The notes under the pieces: generated by a model
Told to the model about the DNA's origin: nothing
Seen by the model: the letters and a program-made list of their open reading frames with translations, nothing else
The model's database searches: none
Source of the DNA: Collinsella sp.
GTDB lineage: Bacteria > Actinomycetota > Coriobacteriia > Coriobacteriales > Coriobacteriaceae
Assembly (NCBI GenBank): GCA_018381235.1
Contig: JAGZSF010000003.1
Span: 62,001-126,000, forward strand
Direction of reading: 5' to 3'
DNA length: 64,000 bases
Translations under genes and position numbers: made by a program
Shown: piece by piece, positions 1 through 7,273 of the stretch
Layout of the letters: every line of letters starts with the position of its first letter
Numbering within the stretch: position 1 is the first letter of the stretch

Positions 1-1
1 G

Positions 2-526
2 CAGCTCGCGTTTTTCTATCTGGTTCCGTATTTCCTGATGCTTGCCTTTGGCCACCACGAGGTCGACTTTTTCTCGGTCATGGCCGCGAGCGCCTTTGTC
101 CAGCTGTTAAGCTCTGCGGTTCCCTTGCCCGGTGGAACTGGTGGCGCTGAGGGCGGCTTTGCATTGTTCTTGGGTCATTTCTTCGGTTCGGCTTCGACCG
201 CCGGCTATCTGCTGTGGCGTCTCATTACGTTTATTGCGCCTACCATTTTGGCTGCGCCCCTGCTGGGACTTAAGAGCGCCCACAACGAGAGCATCCATGC
301 GCGCTGGGATCGCGTGATGCGCAAGCTCGGCCGCACGCCTCAGACGCCCTCTGCGCCCACTAAGCCGCACCCCACGAATGCTGTTACCGTTGATCCCAAG
401 AAGCACGCTCAGAAGGCTTCTGGGACCGCAAAGCCGGCTCATAAGGCCTATGTGCGTCAGACAGGAGACGGTATTCGCGTATCTCCGTCGGCACTCAATA
501 AGAAGAAGCACCCTAAGTCGCAGTAG
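2..526 (+). CDS. flippase-like (LPG-synthase TM / UPF0104) membrane protein, C-terminal part
   Basis: The reading frame is open from the window edge and ends at 524-526, so this is the 3' part of a longer gene. Hydrophobic segments are followed by PLPGGTGGAEGGF, the Gly-rich signature of the lysylphosphatidylglycerol synthase transmembrane / YbhN family; another hydrophobic stretch follows, then a basic cytoplasmic tail of about 75 residues rich in Lys, Pro and Ala. Family members are polytopic inner-membrane proteins thought to flip or transfer lipids or lipid-linked sugars. The substrate cannot be told from this fragment. The Lys-rich tail resembles the cationic tails seen on other proteins of this window. 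An intergenic gap with a TetR operator follows. Confidence 0.75.
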   Translation, partial: QLAFFYLVPYFLMLAFGHHEVDFFSVMAASAFVQLLSSAVPLPGGTGGAEGGFALFLGHFFGSASTAGYLLWRLITFIAPTILAAPLLGLKSAHNESIHARWDRVMRKLGRTPQTPSAPTKPHPTNAVTVDPKKHAQKASGTAKPAHKAYVRQTGDGIRVSPSALNKKKHPKSQ

Positions 527-575
527 GGCAGTCGTGCGTTCTTCATGATGCGAGGCATATTTGTGCTGTATGGGG

Positions 576-599
576 GATAATCCTCTTACGTAGATTATC
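576..599. promoter_or_regulatory. candidate TetR operator (inverted repeat)
   Basis: Perfect 7-bp arms GATAATC (576-582) and GATTATC (593-599) are separated by 10 bases. The site lies 44 bases before the proposed start of the TetR gene, where an autoregulatory operator would be expected. The assignment rests on symmetry and position only. Confidence 0.4.
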
Positions 600-642
600 T
601 CTCATCTGTTGATGAATGCTCGCATATCGAAGGGACACGCCC

Positions 643-1254
643 ATGGCAACCAGCAAACCGCGTCTTGATCGTCGCATCGTTCGCAGCCGTAATGCCATCC
701 TTTCGGCTTTCGAGCGCCTGCTCATGGAAAAGCCGCTGGCAGACATTACGGTGAGTGCCATCGCGCGCGAGGCCAATGTCGACCGCAAGACCTTTTACGT
801 TCACTTTGGTACGGTTGACGGCCTGCTCGATGCCATTGCCGTCGATGTGGTGGAGATGATTGTCGACTCAGTCGAGAAAACGCTTGCTTCCATGGACGGC
901 GACACCAACGAGCGCGCCCTGAGCGCGGCGGCGACCTTCTTTAAAACCGTTAACGAGGCACTGTGCAACAACTTGGTGCTCAATCGTCAGCTGATCGAGA
1001 ATATTCCGCTCGATGATTTCATGGCTCGTCTTCGTGCGCCGCTCGAGCACGAGATTGCCGAGCGAGATCTGCTGCCCCAAGGTCTCAAGGACGAAATGTT
1101 CGACTACTATCTGGCGTTTTTGCTGTCGGGTATTATCGGTATCTATCGCACGTGGGCGCTGTCTGACGGCTCGGTTCCTATCGAGCGCGTCTCTGAGGTC
1201 GCCAACGATCTGACTCTCAATGGTCTGTCGAGTCTGGAATCTCGCTTGGATTAG
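643..1254 (+). CDS. TetR/AcrR family transcriptional regulator
   Basis: This is a 203-residue protein. An N-terminal helix-turn-helix (about residues 15-65) includes ITVSAIAREANVDRKTFYVH, a classic TetR DNA-binding segment, followed by a helical ligand-binding domain of the TetR_C_8 type. ATG 643 was chosen because AAGGGA lies about 8 bases upstream; an upstream in-frame ATG at 616 has no such site. Repressors of this class usually control their own gene and a neighbouring transporter or enzyme, but no adjacent co-directional target is visible because the cobalamin island follows on the opposite strand. An inverted repeat at 576-599 may be its operator. The ligand is unknown. Confidence 0.85.
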   Translation: MATSKPRLDRRIVRSRNAILSAFERLLMEKPLADITVSAIAREANVDRKTFYVHFGTVDGLLDAIAVDVVEMIVDSVEKTLASMDGDTNERALSAAATFFKTVNEALCNNLVLNRQLIENIPLDDFMARLRAPLEHEIAERDLLPQGLKDEMFDYYLAFLLSGIIGIYRTWALSDGSVPIERVSEVANDLTLNGLSSLESRLD

Positions 1255-1257
1255 GCC

Positions 1258-1349
1258 TAGTTGGGCTCGTCGGCGTGGAAATTCCTGTTCCTGAGGTTCT
1301 CCGGCGCCTTGGAGACCTTGCCGGCGTAGGAGCTGTAGCCTGAGGATCC
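1258..1349 (-). pseudogene. IS3-family transposase (OrfB) remnant
   Basis: Read leftward, about 30 codons give YSSYAGKVSKAPENLRNRNF followed by HADEPN and a stop. This matches the stretch just before the catalytic core of IS3/IS150-type OrfB transposases, where intact copies continue after ADxPN with W(L/V)TDITE. No start, no DDE residues and no terminal repeats remain. The fragment abuts the stop of the cobalamin-island ATPase gene and marks the left edge of the island. The match is from memory of the family, not from a search. Confidence 0.55.
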
Positions 1350-2588
1350 TTAAAAGAAAGTCCAGTTTATCCTTCCCACTCCAATTTTGGAATCCTCCGA
1401 TGCGCCTTCGCACGCTCGCATGACCTCGATACCATGCGAGCGTGCGAACTCGACGAGCTCTGCGTTGCGGGCGTTTATGGTGCCGAAGGCGGCGGGGCAC
1501 ACGATAAGACGCGCGCAGTGGACGAGGAGCTCTTTGGCGCGGGCTATGGTTTTATCCCCGATCGGCTCGAAGGCGCGCTCGGCCACGCATTCCGTCGCCA
1601 GGTCGCGCGCAAGCTCGCAGTCGATGTCCCCTTCGTGCAGAACGCCCGCGTAGAACGCCTTGCCCTGCCGGATTAGCTGGCGAAACACAGCTGACCCCGT
1701 ACCTGCGCCGGCGATGACGAACGTGTGCGCATCGCCGTGTGGGCGCCCAATTTCCACGCTGCCGAAGCGCTCGTTGAAGGTGCCATGTTGAAGGCCGTAG
1801 AGCTCGCCAATCGTCTCGCGCGTGAATATGTCCTCGGGTGCGCCGGCGCGGAAGACCCGGCCGTCCTTCACGCAAATCACCTTGTCGGCGCTTTTCTGCG
1901 CGAGCTCGAGTTCGTGGATGGACATGATGACAGCCACATTCCGCGATTTCGCAAGGTGGCGAAGTATTCGCAGCAGGTCGATCTGGTAGCGGATATCGAG
2001 ATATGACGTGGGCTCGTCGAGCACGAGCACACGCGGATCCTGTGCGATGGCGCGTGCGAGCATGACGCGCTGGCGTTGCCCGTCGCTTATCTGCATGAAG
2101 TCGCGCTCGGCGAACTCTTCCACATGTGCGGTTTTCATGGCCTCGTCGACCCGACTATGGTCGTCGGGCGAGAGTGTGCCCATTCGCCCGGTGTAGGGAT
2201 GCCTTCCCGCCTCTATGATATCGCGGCAGGTGAGGAGCTCGGTCCGGGGTCGATCTGTCAGCATAACGGCAAGGTTCCTTGCGAACTCCGCCGTCTTCCA
2301 TCGGGAAATCTCCCGCCCGTCGAGCTCGACCGCGCCGGCAAGCGGTGCCAGATGGCGTGTGATGGTTTTCAAGATGGTCGACTTGCCCGAGCCGTTCGGC
2401 CCGATGAGCGCCACGACGTCGCCCGCGCGAACCTCCAGCTCGACGCCTTCGACTACGACCTTCTTGTCGTAGCCCGCCGACAGGTCGCTTATGCGGAAAA
2501 GCGGCGCTCCGTCAGCCTTCGTTGCGACCGGGGTTTCGAGGTTCGACTCCCCTCTGAGCGTTTTGGGCCGCGGCATGAATTCCCCCAT
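1350..2588 (-). CDS. FecE/BtuD-type ABC transporter ATP-binding protein
   Basis: A 412-residue protein. The ABC ATPase domain (about residues 30-265) has Walker A GPNGSGKST, a diverged signature ISDGQRQRV instead of LSGGQ, Walker B VLVLDEPTSYLD and the switch His in MSIHELELA. A C-terminal extension of about 130 residues beginning at FVIAGAGTGS has no ATPase motifs. It should energise uptake of a cobalamin, corrinoid or metal-chelate through the adjacent FecCD-like permease and binding lipoprotein. ATG 2588 directly abuts the permease stop codon, indicating translational coupling; an in-frame ATG at 2576 is an alternative start. It is the last gene of the riboswitch-led leftward operon. Confidence 0.88.
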   Translation of the reverse strand: MGEFMPRPKTLRGESNLETPVATKADGAPLFRISDLSAGYDKKVVVEGVELEVRAGDVVALIGPNGSGKSTILKTITRHLAPLAGAVELDGREISRWKTAEFARNLAVMLTDRPRTELLTCRDIIEAGRHPYTGRMGTLSPDDHSRVDEAMKTAHVEEFAERDFMQISDGQRQRVMLARAIAQDPRVLVLDEPTSYLDIRYQIDLLRILRHLAKSRNVAVIMSIHELELAQKSADKVICVKDGRVFRAGAPEDIFTRETIGELYGLQHGTFNERFGSVEIGRPHGDAHTFVIAGAGTGSAVFRQLIRQGKAFYAGVLHEGDIDCELARDLATECVAERAFEPIGDKTIARAKELLVHCARLIVCPAAFGTINARNAELVEFARSHGIEVMRACEGASEDSKIGVGRINWTFF

Positions 2589-3641
2589 CTACCTCACTCG
2601 TTTCTTCAACATGAGTGCGATAACCACCGGCGCGCCGAAGATGGCGGTGACGGCGCTGATGGAAAGCTCGACGGGGGAGAACAGCGTGCGCGCGATCAAA
2701 TCGCAGCCCGCGCAGAAGATGGCGCCTCCCAAGAAGCACGCAGGAATCACGCGGATGGGCTTCGACGACTTCAGCGCCGACTTAACGAGATGCGGAACCG
2801 CGATGCCTACGAACGACACCGGACCAGCGAACGCGGTCACGCAGGCGGAGAGCATGCTCGCTAGAAGGACGAGCACCACGCGGAAGCGTGCGACGTTCAC
2901 GCCGACGCTTTTCGCGTAGGCTTCTCCCAGCTGGAAGGCGGAAAGGGGCTTCGATATCGCGAATACGCATGCGCTCACGGTAATCACCACGACCGCGATG
3001 ACCGCGATGTCGTCCCAGTTCGAACCCGAGAAGTTACCCAAAGACCAGTTGTGCAGGTTCACGATGGACTGGTCGTCGGCGAAGGCGATGAGAAAGTTCG
3101 TCGCCGCCGAGCAGATGTATCCCACCATGACGCCCGCCACGATGAGCATGGCCATGGAACTTATGCGCCGTGCGATGAGGAGCACGAAGCCGATGGTGAT
3201 AAGCGATCCCAGAAACGCTGCGGCCACCATGGCCGGCGAGGACATGGCCTGGTTCGCGCCCAGAAGCACGATCATCGTAAGCGCGACGACGAACTTTGCG
3301 CCCGAGGAGACGCCCAAGATGAACGGGTCGGCGATGGGGTTGTTAAAAAACGTCTGCAGCAGGAACCCGGAGAGCGAAAGTGCCCCGCCGAGAAGCACGG
3401 CTGAAAGCACGCGCGGCAGGCGAATCTCCCAGATGACTTGGCTTTCCATGGAATTGGCCGCGCCGCCCGAAAGGATGCCGGGGATGTGGTCTGCGGGCAC
3501 GAGCACGCTCCCGATGCACAGGTTGGCCCCGACGAGCACGATGAGGACAACAGCGAGCAGCGCCGTCACGACGCGACACCGCGCGGCGCGCCCCGATTCG
3601 TCGTATGTCATGGAAAGCCGGCTTCTCATGACGCTAGCCAA
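2589..3641 (-). CDS. FecCD/BtuC-type ABC transporter permease
   Basis: A hydrophobic protein of about 350 residues with roughly ten membrane segments. It shows family landmarks such as WEIRLPRVLSAVLLGGALS near the N-terminus and GPVSFVGIAVPHLVK near the C-terminus. BtuC/FecCD permeases form the homodimeric channel for vitamin B12, haem or siderophore uptake. The reading frame can start at TTG 3641, which has GAGGA just upstream and overlaps the stop of the binding-protein gene, or at ATG 3629, which lacks a good ribosome site; the TTG is slightly preferred. It is directly followed by the ATPase gene without a gap. Confidence 0.9.
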   Translation of the reverse strand: MASVMRSRLSMTYDESGRAARCRVVTALLAVVLIVLVGANLCIGSVLVPADHIPGILSGGAANSMESQVIWEIRLPRVLSAVLLGGALSLSGFLLQTFFNNPIADPFILGVSSGAKFVVALTMIVLLGANQAMSSPAMVAAAFLGSLITIGFVLLIARRISSMAMLIVAGVMVGYICSAATNFLIAFADDQSIVNLHNWSLGNFSGSNWDDIAVIAVVVITVSACVFAISKPLSAFQLGEAYAKSVGVNVARFRVVLVLLASMLSACVTAFAGPVSFVGIAVPHLVKSALKSSKPIRVIPACFLGGAIFCAGCDLIARTLFSPVELSISAVTAIFGAPVVIALMLKKRVR

Positions 3642-5205
3642 GCTTCCTCAGATAATGGAAGTCGCTCGCGTCATCGCCGGTGAACGCCCCGTGCAGCTCG
3701 TCGATAATGTCGGCGGTAGAAGTCATCTGCTGGTACATGTCGGCGCTTGTGACCCAGACATTGCCATTCTTCACGGCTTTGAACTGCGACAATAGCGCGT
3801 TTTTGCCTACAAAGTCGTTCAAGGTGACAATCGATTTGTCGATGGCACCGTTGTAGACGATGATGTCGGCATCCTTCGCCGTCGCGTAGAAGCGCTCCAT
3901 TTCAAGCGTTACTGACGAACCTGACGTCGACGCCGTCTGCGCGTCATAGAGCGCGTAGCTGCCGCCTGCAAGCTCGATCATCTGCGCCACGTAGTCGCCC
4001 GCCCGCCGCGTGACGGCGGCCCCGTTCGAGTTAATGTAGAAATACGCCACGGTTTTACCTGACGACGCGAGCCCCGACGTTTGCTCGACGCGGGCCTTCT
4101 GCTCGTTGAACAGGTGCGCGGCCTCGTCTTCCTTGTCGAACAGGACGCCGAAAAGCTTAATCCACTCGACGCGCCCGAGTGCTTCGGGCTCGCTCGACGA
4201 CTGTTCGGTGAGCACGACGAGCCCGAGTTTCTGCAGCTTTTCCTTCACATCGGGCGTGTGGTTGATCATGGTGTTCTCGATGGCGAGCGTGCAGCCCGAG
4301 GCCGATATTCGCTCGTAGTCGGGCGCGCTGTACTTGCCGCCGTAGGCGATCGCCCCACTTTCGAGCGCGCTTTTGAAGCCCGCGACCGAGCAATCGTCGG
4401 CCTTCGTGCCCGACATGAGGATATTGTCGTTCGCATCGAGCGCGTCGACCAGGCACATCGTCGCCGACGACACGAGGTACACCTTGTCGGCGGGGCGCCT
4501 TATGACCGCGATGTCGGAGCTCAACCCATCAGGTACCTTTGCATTTTGCGGCACCACGAGGAAGCGCTCCCCGTTCGAAATGCAGATAAGCCGCAGGCCG
4601 CCTTCGTACTCGTCGACAGTGAAGTGCTCGGCGTATTCAAGCTGAAGCGTCCCCGTCGGCTTCCAGCCGCAGCCCAAATCGGCGTTGTGGAAGTCGGCCG
4701 CGGCGTTTGAAGCCGTTCCCGCAGGGGAGCCGCCGCTTGCTTCGTCGCCCGATTTCTCCTTCATGGTGGATGAATCGAAGTGGAGCGTGTAGTCGATGGT
4801 GTGCGGCGTTGACATGGCGACGGTCTCGGCCGACACGGCGATGTCCTCGTCGAGCGTGACGGGTATCTCGAACGTGGAGTTGCCGCCGTCGTTTACGGGC
4901 GCGTAGTCCACGCCGTTGACGGTCATTTTGTCGTAGTTCGAACTCGACCAGGTGATGGTCGCGGTGTAGGTGTCGCCATCCTTCACAATTGTGGTGGGTG
5001 AGGCGATGCTTGCGCGCCCTGACCCGCCGGAGAGCGAGACGCTCACAGTGTATTCCTGAGAGCCTGCCGTGCCACCGGTCGCGTTCGGGCTCGCACTGCA
5101 CCCCGCGAAGGGAAGCGCGAGCAGGGCGACGAGAACGCAGGCGATCGCGCGCACCGCGATGCTGCGACGCTTCCTGCTTTCCCCCTTGGGAAGAATCGAC
5201 CGCAT
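3634..5205 (-). CDS. ABC transporter substrate-binding lipoprotein with N-terminal beta-rich domain
   Basis: A 523-residue lipoprotein: basic N-terminus, hydrophobic core and lipobox LPFAGC. Residues about 45-150 form a beta-rich domain (DGDTYTATITWSSSNYDKM, later STFEIPVTLDEDIAVS) reminiscent of NEAT or iron-transport-associated modules. From about residue 215 onward is a class III periplasmic-binding fold with typical elements such as LGRVEWIKLFGVLF and ADIIVYNGAID. It should deliver a corrinoid, haem-like tetrapyrrole or metal complex to the FecCD-type permease encoded just downstream. The same N-terminal pattern recurs in the neighbouring small lipoprotein. The ligand is inferred only from the riboswitch and cbiK linkage; haem or iron uptake remains possible. 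Confidence 0.82.
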   Translation of the reverse strand: MRSILPKGESRKRRSIAVRAIACVLVALLALPFAGCSASPNATGGTAGSQEYTVSVSLSGGSGRASIASPTTIVKDGDTYTATITWSSSNYDKMTVNGVDYAPVNDGGNSTFEIPVTLDEDIAVSAETVAMSTPHTIDYTLHFDSSTMKEKSGDEASGGSPAGTASNAAADFHNADLGCGWKPTGTLQLEYAEHFTVDEYEGGLRLICISNGERFLVVPQNAKVPDGLSSDIAVIRRPADKVYLVSSATMCLVDALDANDNILMSGTKADDCSVAGFKSALESGAIAYGGKYSAPDYERISASGCTLAIENTMINHTPDVKEKLQKLGLVVLTEQSSSEPEALGRVEWIKLFGVLFDKEDEAAHLFNEQKARVEQTSGLASSGKTVAYFYINSNGAAVTRRAGDYVAQMIELAGGSYALYDAQTASTSGSSVTLEMERFYATAKDADIIVYNGAIDKSIVTLNDFVGKNALLSQFKAVKNGNVWVTSADMYQQMTSTADIIDELHGAFTGDDASDFHYLRKLG

Positions 5206-5209
5206 GGCG

Positions 5210-5743
5210 TTACTTCAGTGCGTCGGCGCGTAGATCGACGCCGGCGGATTCGAACACGAGCGTGCGGTCGTACCACTGCTCTTTTCTAATACTCCACGCG
5301 GCGCAGGCGGTGTCCTCGTCGAGCGCTTCAACGGGCACGTCGTAGGTGTACTTGCCTTCCGCGTTTTCCACATAGGGGATGAAGTCGGCCTCGCTCGCGG
5401 CGGCAGCCTCGTCGCCCGTGCCCATGAAGAGCTTGCCGTAGCCCGTGCCGGAAAGCGTCATCACGCAGTGCATGGAGCCGTTTTCCACGATGAGCTGGGC
5501 GTCCACAATCCTGAACATGTTCGAGCTGGAATCTACGGTGATCGGATAGGTGCCGTCGGCCACCTTGTCGGCGGTGATGGGGGCAGCGCTTGCGCCCTCG
5601 GGCGCATCGGCCGCCTGTTCGGTCTTTTCCTGGGAATCGGCATCGCTTGCCTTTGCGCTGTCGATTGAATTTCCGCCGCAGCCGGCGAGCGAGAACGCGA
5701 AAAGCGCCGCTGACAGGGCGAAGGCGAGGGTTTTCTTCAACAT
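5210..5743 (-). CDS. small lipoprotein, NEAT-like, cobalamin-riboswitch operon
   Basis: A 177-residue lipoprotein with signal MLKKTLAFALSAALFAFSLA and the lipobox cysteine following. ATG 5743 is chosen because AAGGA lies 9 bases upstream and the signal peptide begins there; the frame extends further upstream but is not needed. The mature part holds one beta-rich domain (GTYPITVDSSSNMFRIVDAQ, ending in WYDRTLVFES) that resembles the N-terminal module of the adjacent binding protein. It lies 4 bases before that gene's start, so the two are co-transcribed. A role as surface receptor or shuttle for a tetrapyrrole is an inference from context; no function is established. Confidence 0.7.
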   Translation of the reverse strand: MLKKTLAFALSAALFAFSLAGCGGNSIDSAKASDADSQEKTEQAADAPEGASAAPITADKVADGTYPITVDSSSNMFRIVDAQLIVENGSMHCVMTLSGTGYGKLFMGTGDEAAAASEADFIPYVENAEGKYTYDVPVEALDEDTACAAWSIRKEQWYDRTLVFESAGVDLRADALK

Positions 5744-5807
5744 GGAGGGGGTTCCTTTCAATCGCTTCGACCGCCCGCGCCGTGCGGTGGGCTGACGGGA
5801 TGCGAAT

Positions 5808-5852
5808 GCAACGGGCATGCGCCGTCAGTCGGGGAAGGCGCATGCCCGTTGC
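5808..5852 (-). terminator. 16-bp perfect hairpin between cbiK and lipoprotein genes
   Basis: Perfect 16-bp arms (5808-5823 GCAACGGGCATGCGCC and 5837-5852) flank a 13-base loop. It lies just after cbiK and before the lipoprotein gene on the minus strand. No long T-run follows, so it may be an attenuating or RNA-stabilising hairpin that sets the ratio of CbiK to transporter mRNA rather than a full terminator. Confidence 0.5.
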
Positions 5853-5888
5853 ACGGGGACGCGACCGGCGCCCCCGTGCGCGGCGAGT

Positions 5889-6815
5889 TTACAGCTTGGC
5901 GATGGCGTCGTCCACGTGCGAGACGTAGATTTCGTCGACCGCGACGTTCTGTCCCAGACCCTGGAGCAGGCACGTCACTTCGAAGCCGGCGGCCACGAAC
6001 TTCGCAGCCCAGCTGTCGGGGTCGGTCTCGTCTGCCATGTCGTTGTTCGCGTGGTCGCCCGCGACCACCATGAACGGCGCGAGCACGGCCTTCTTGTAGC
6101 CTGCGGCGCTCGCGGCGGCGATAACATCCTCGCAGGTCGGTTCAGCCTCGACGGTGCCGACGAAGAACTGCGTCAAGCCCTCGTTCTTAAACACTTCCTG
6201 CATCTTGGCATAGTCGGCGTTGGAATCGGCTTCGGTGCCGTGACCCATGAGGCACAGCGCCGTCTTGCCGTCGTCGAAGGACGCCATGTTCTCCTTAATG
6301 GCTGCGGCCACCTTCTTGTAGTCGTCGTCGGAGGTGAGCAGCGGGTCGCCGAGCGAAATCTTGTCGAACTTGTCGGCGTACTTGTCGAGCTCGTCTTTCA
6401 CGTCGGTGTATTCCAGGCCACCCATGAGATGCGTCGGCTGCACGACGATTTCCTTCACGCCGTCTTCCACGCAGCGGTCGAGCGCCTCGGTCATGTTGTC
6501 GATCGTGATGCCGTCGCGCTTCTTCAGCTTGTCGATGATGATCTGCGCGGTGAAGGCGCGGCGGATGTCGTAGTCCTGCCAGTACTTCTCGCGGATAGCG
6601 TCTTCGATGGCGCCGATGGTGATGTGGCGCGAGTCGTTGTAGCTCGTGCCGAAGCTCGTGACGAGGATGACCGGCTTCACGGCCTTCTCCTTTTCACTCG
6701 ATTTCTCGGAACTCGCGGAGGTGTTGGAGCAGCCCGCGAGCGCGATTCCGGCGAGCGCGACGGCTCCGGTTGCTGCGGCGCCCATGAAGCCGCGGCGTGA
6801 CATCTGGTCGGACAT
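5889..6815 (-). CDS. cbiK: anaerobic sirohydrochlorin cobaltochelatase CbiK, exported lipoprotein form
   Basis: A 308-residue protein. The chelatase fold begins at KPVILVTSFGTSYNDSR, the usual CbiK N-terminus, and contains conserved His contexts PTHLMGG and LMGHGTEADSN that correspond to the metal-binding and catalytic histidines of the family. CbiK inserts Co2+ into sirohydrochlorin to start anaerobic cobalamin synthesis. Unusually, it is preceded by a Tat-like leader (MSRRGFMGAAATG) with lipobox LAGCS, so it should be translocated and lipid-anchored, like the periplasmic CbiK-P of Desulfovibrio. ATG 6815 has AGGAAAGG upstream. First gene after the cobalamin riboswitch. Whether it makes cobalt-sirohydrochlorin or handles another tetrapyrrole or metal outside is open. 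Confidence 0.9.
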   Translation of the reverse strand: MSDQMSRRGFMGAAATGAVALAGIALAGCSNTSASSEKSSEKEKAVKPVILVTSFGTSYNDSRHITIGAIEDAIREKYWQDYDIRRAFTAQIIIDKLKKRDGITIDNMTEALDRCVEDGVKEIVVQPTHLMGGLEYTDVKDELDKYADKFDKISLGDPLLTSDDDYKKVAAAIKENMASFDDGKTALCLMGHGTEADSNADYAKMQEVFKNEGLTQFFVGTVEAEPTCEDVIAAASAAGYKKAVLAPFMVVAGDHANNDMADETDPDSWAAKFVAAGFEVTCLLQGLGQNVAVDEIYVSHVDDAIAKL

Positions 6816-6879
6816 GGTTTTTCCTTTCCTCGGTTTGCCGGTCCCCCGGCGACAGTTGCTTGTCGGCACAAGCGAAAGA

Positions 6880-6902
6880 AAAGCGCACCCCTCGGGGTTC
6901 AC
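6880..6902 (-). terminator. possible riboswitch expression-platform hairpin
   Basis: On the minus strand ACCCCGAGGGGT (6887-6898) is followed by GCGCTTTTCTTT, a short G+C hairpin plus T-rich tract lying between the cobalamin aptamer and cbiK. It could be the ligand-controlled terminator. The stem is short (about 4 bp plus flanks), so confidence is low; translational control is the alternative. Confidence 0.3.
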
Positions 6903-6904
6903 AA

Positions 6905-7075
6905 GGAGCTAACGCCACGGCGATGCCGTGAGGAAAAGGCGAAGCAGTCTGGCTTGGGGCGCGAGGCGGTTCGCCCGCGCGTCCTATACAGTAATGTCCC
7001 TTGCCCAGGATTCCCACCTGGTTCCCTCCGCAAGCCAGCGCGGGCTGTGCGGGCGCCGCGCCGGTCATTTCCTTT
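6905..7075 (-). promoter_or_regulatory. cobalamin (B12) riboswitch upstream of cbiK
   Basis: Read on the minus strand the region contains the ordered core elements of the AdoCbl aptamer: GGGAACCAGGTGGGAATCC (around 7027-7009), then GCAAGGGACATTACTGTA, and after a variable arm AAGCCAGACTGC (around 6955-6944). These match the conserved B12-box strings GGTG..AATCC, ACTGT and AAGCCAG. It precedes cbiK and the corrinoid-type ABC transporter by about 100 bases. It should repress the leftward operon when adenosylcobalamin is plentiful. Exact ends are approximate; a covariance-model scan would fix them. Confidence 0.85.
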
Positions 7076-7273
7076 TATCCGATTGTCATATGCTCGTTGC
7101 CGAATCTTTTACTATGATAGTGGGCACTTGTGAACGTGTCAAAGCCAGGGCGGGCGGCATTGCGCCTCCTGCCTGCGTATTTGCGCCGATTGCCGCCGCA
7201 GGCGCCGTGTTTTGCCCGCTGCGCGAATGGCGGCGTAAACGGTTGCGATGAGAAACGGGAAGGGAAGGCTCGG
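7076..7273. other. divergent intergenic region between riboswitch and cbiF operon
   Basis: This spans the start of the leftward riboswitch transcript and the leader of the rightward cbi operon. A TATGAT box lies at 7113-7118 but no convincing -35 partner was found. The part from about 7150 is G+C-rich with several short complementary segments (for example GCCGCC near 7191 and GGCGGC near 7228). No second complete cobalamin aptamer is visible on the plus strand, so regulation of the large operon is unresolved. Confidence 0.4.

Noticed and set aside
2076..2864. 262-codon plus-strand frame over the ABC transporter genes
   Set aside because: It is antisense to clear ATPase and permease sequences and has an Arg/Asp/Glu-rich shadow composition.
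7076..7273. A second cobalamin riboswitch on the plus strand before cbiF
   Set aside because: An AAGCCAGG string is present near 7141, but the upstream GGTG/AATCC and ACTGT elements are missing in that orientation.
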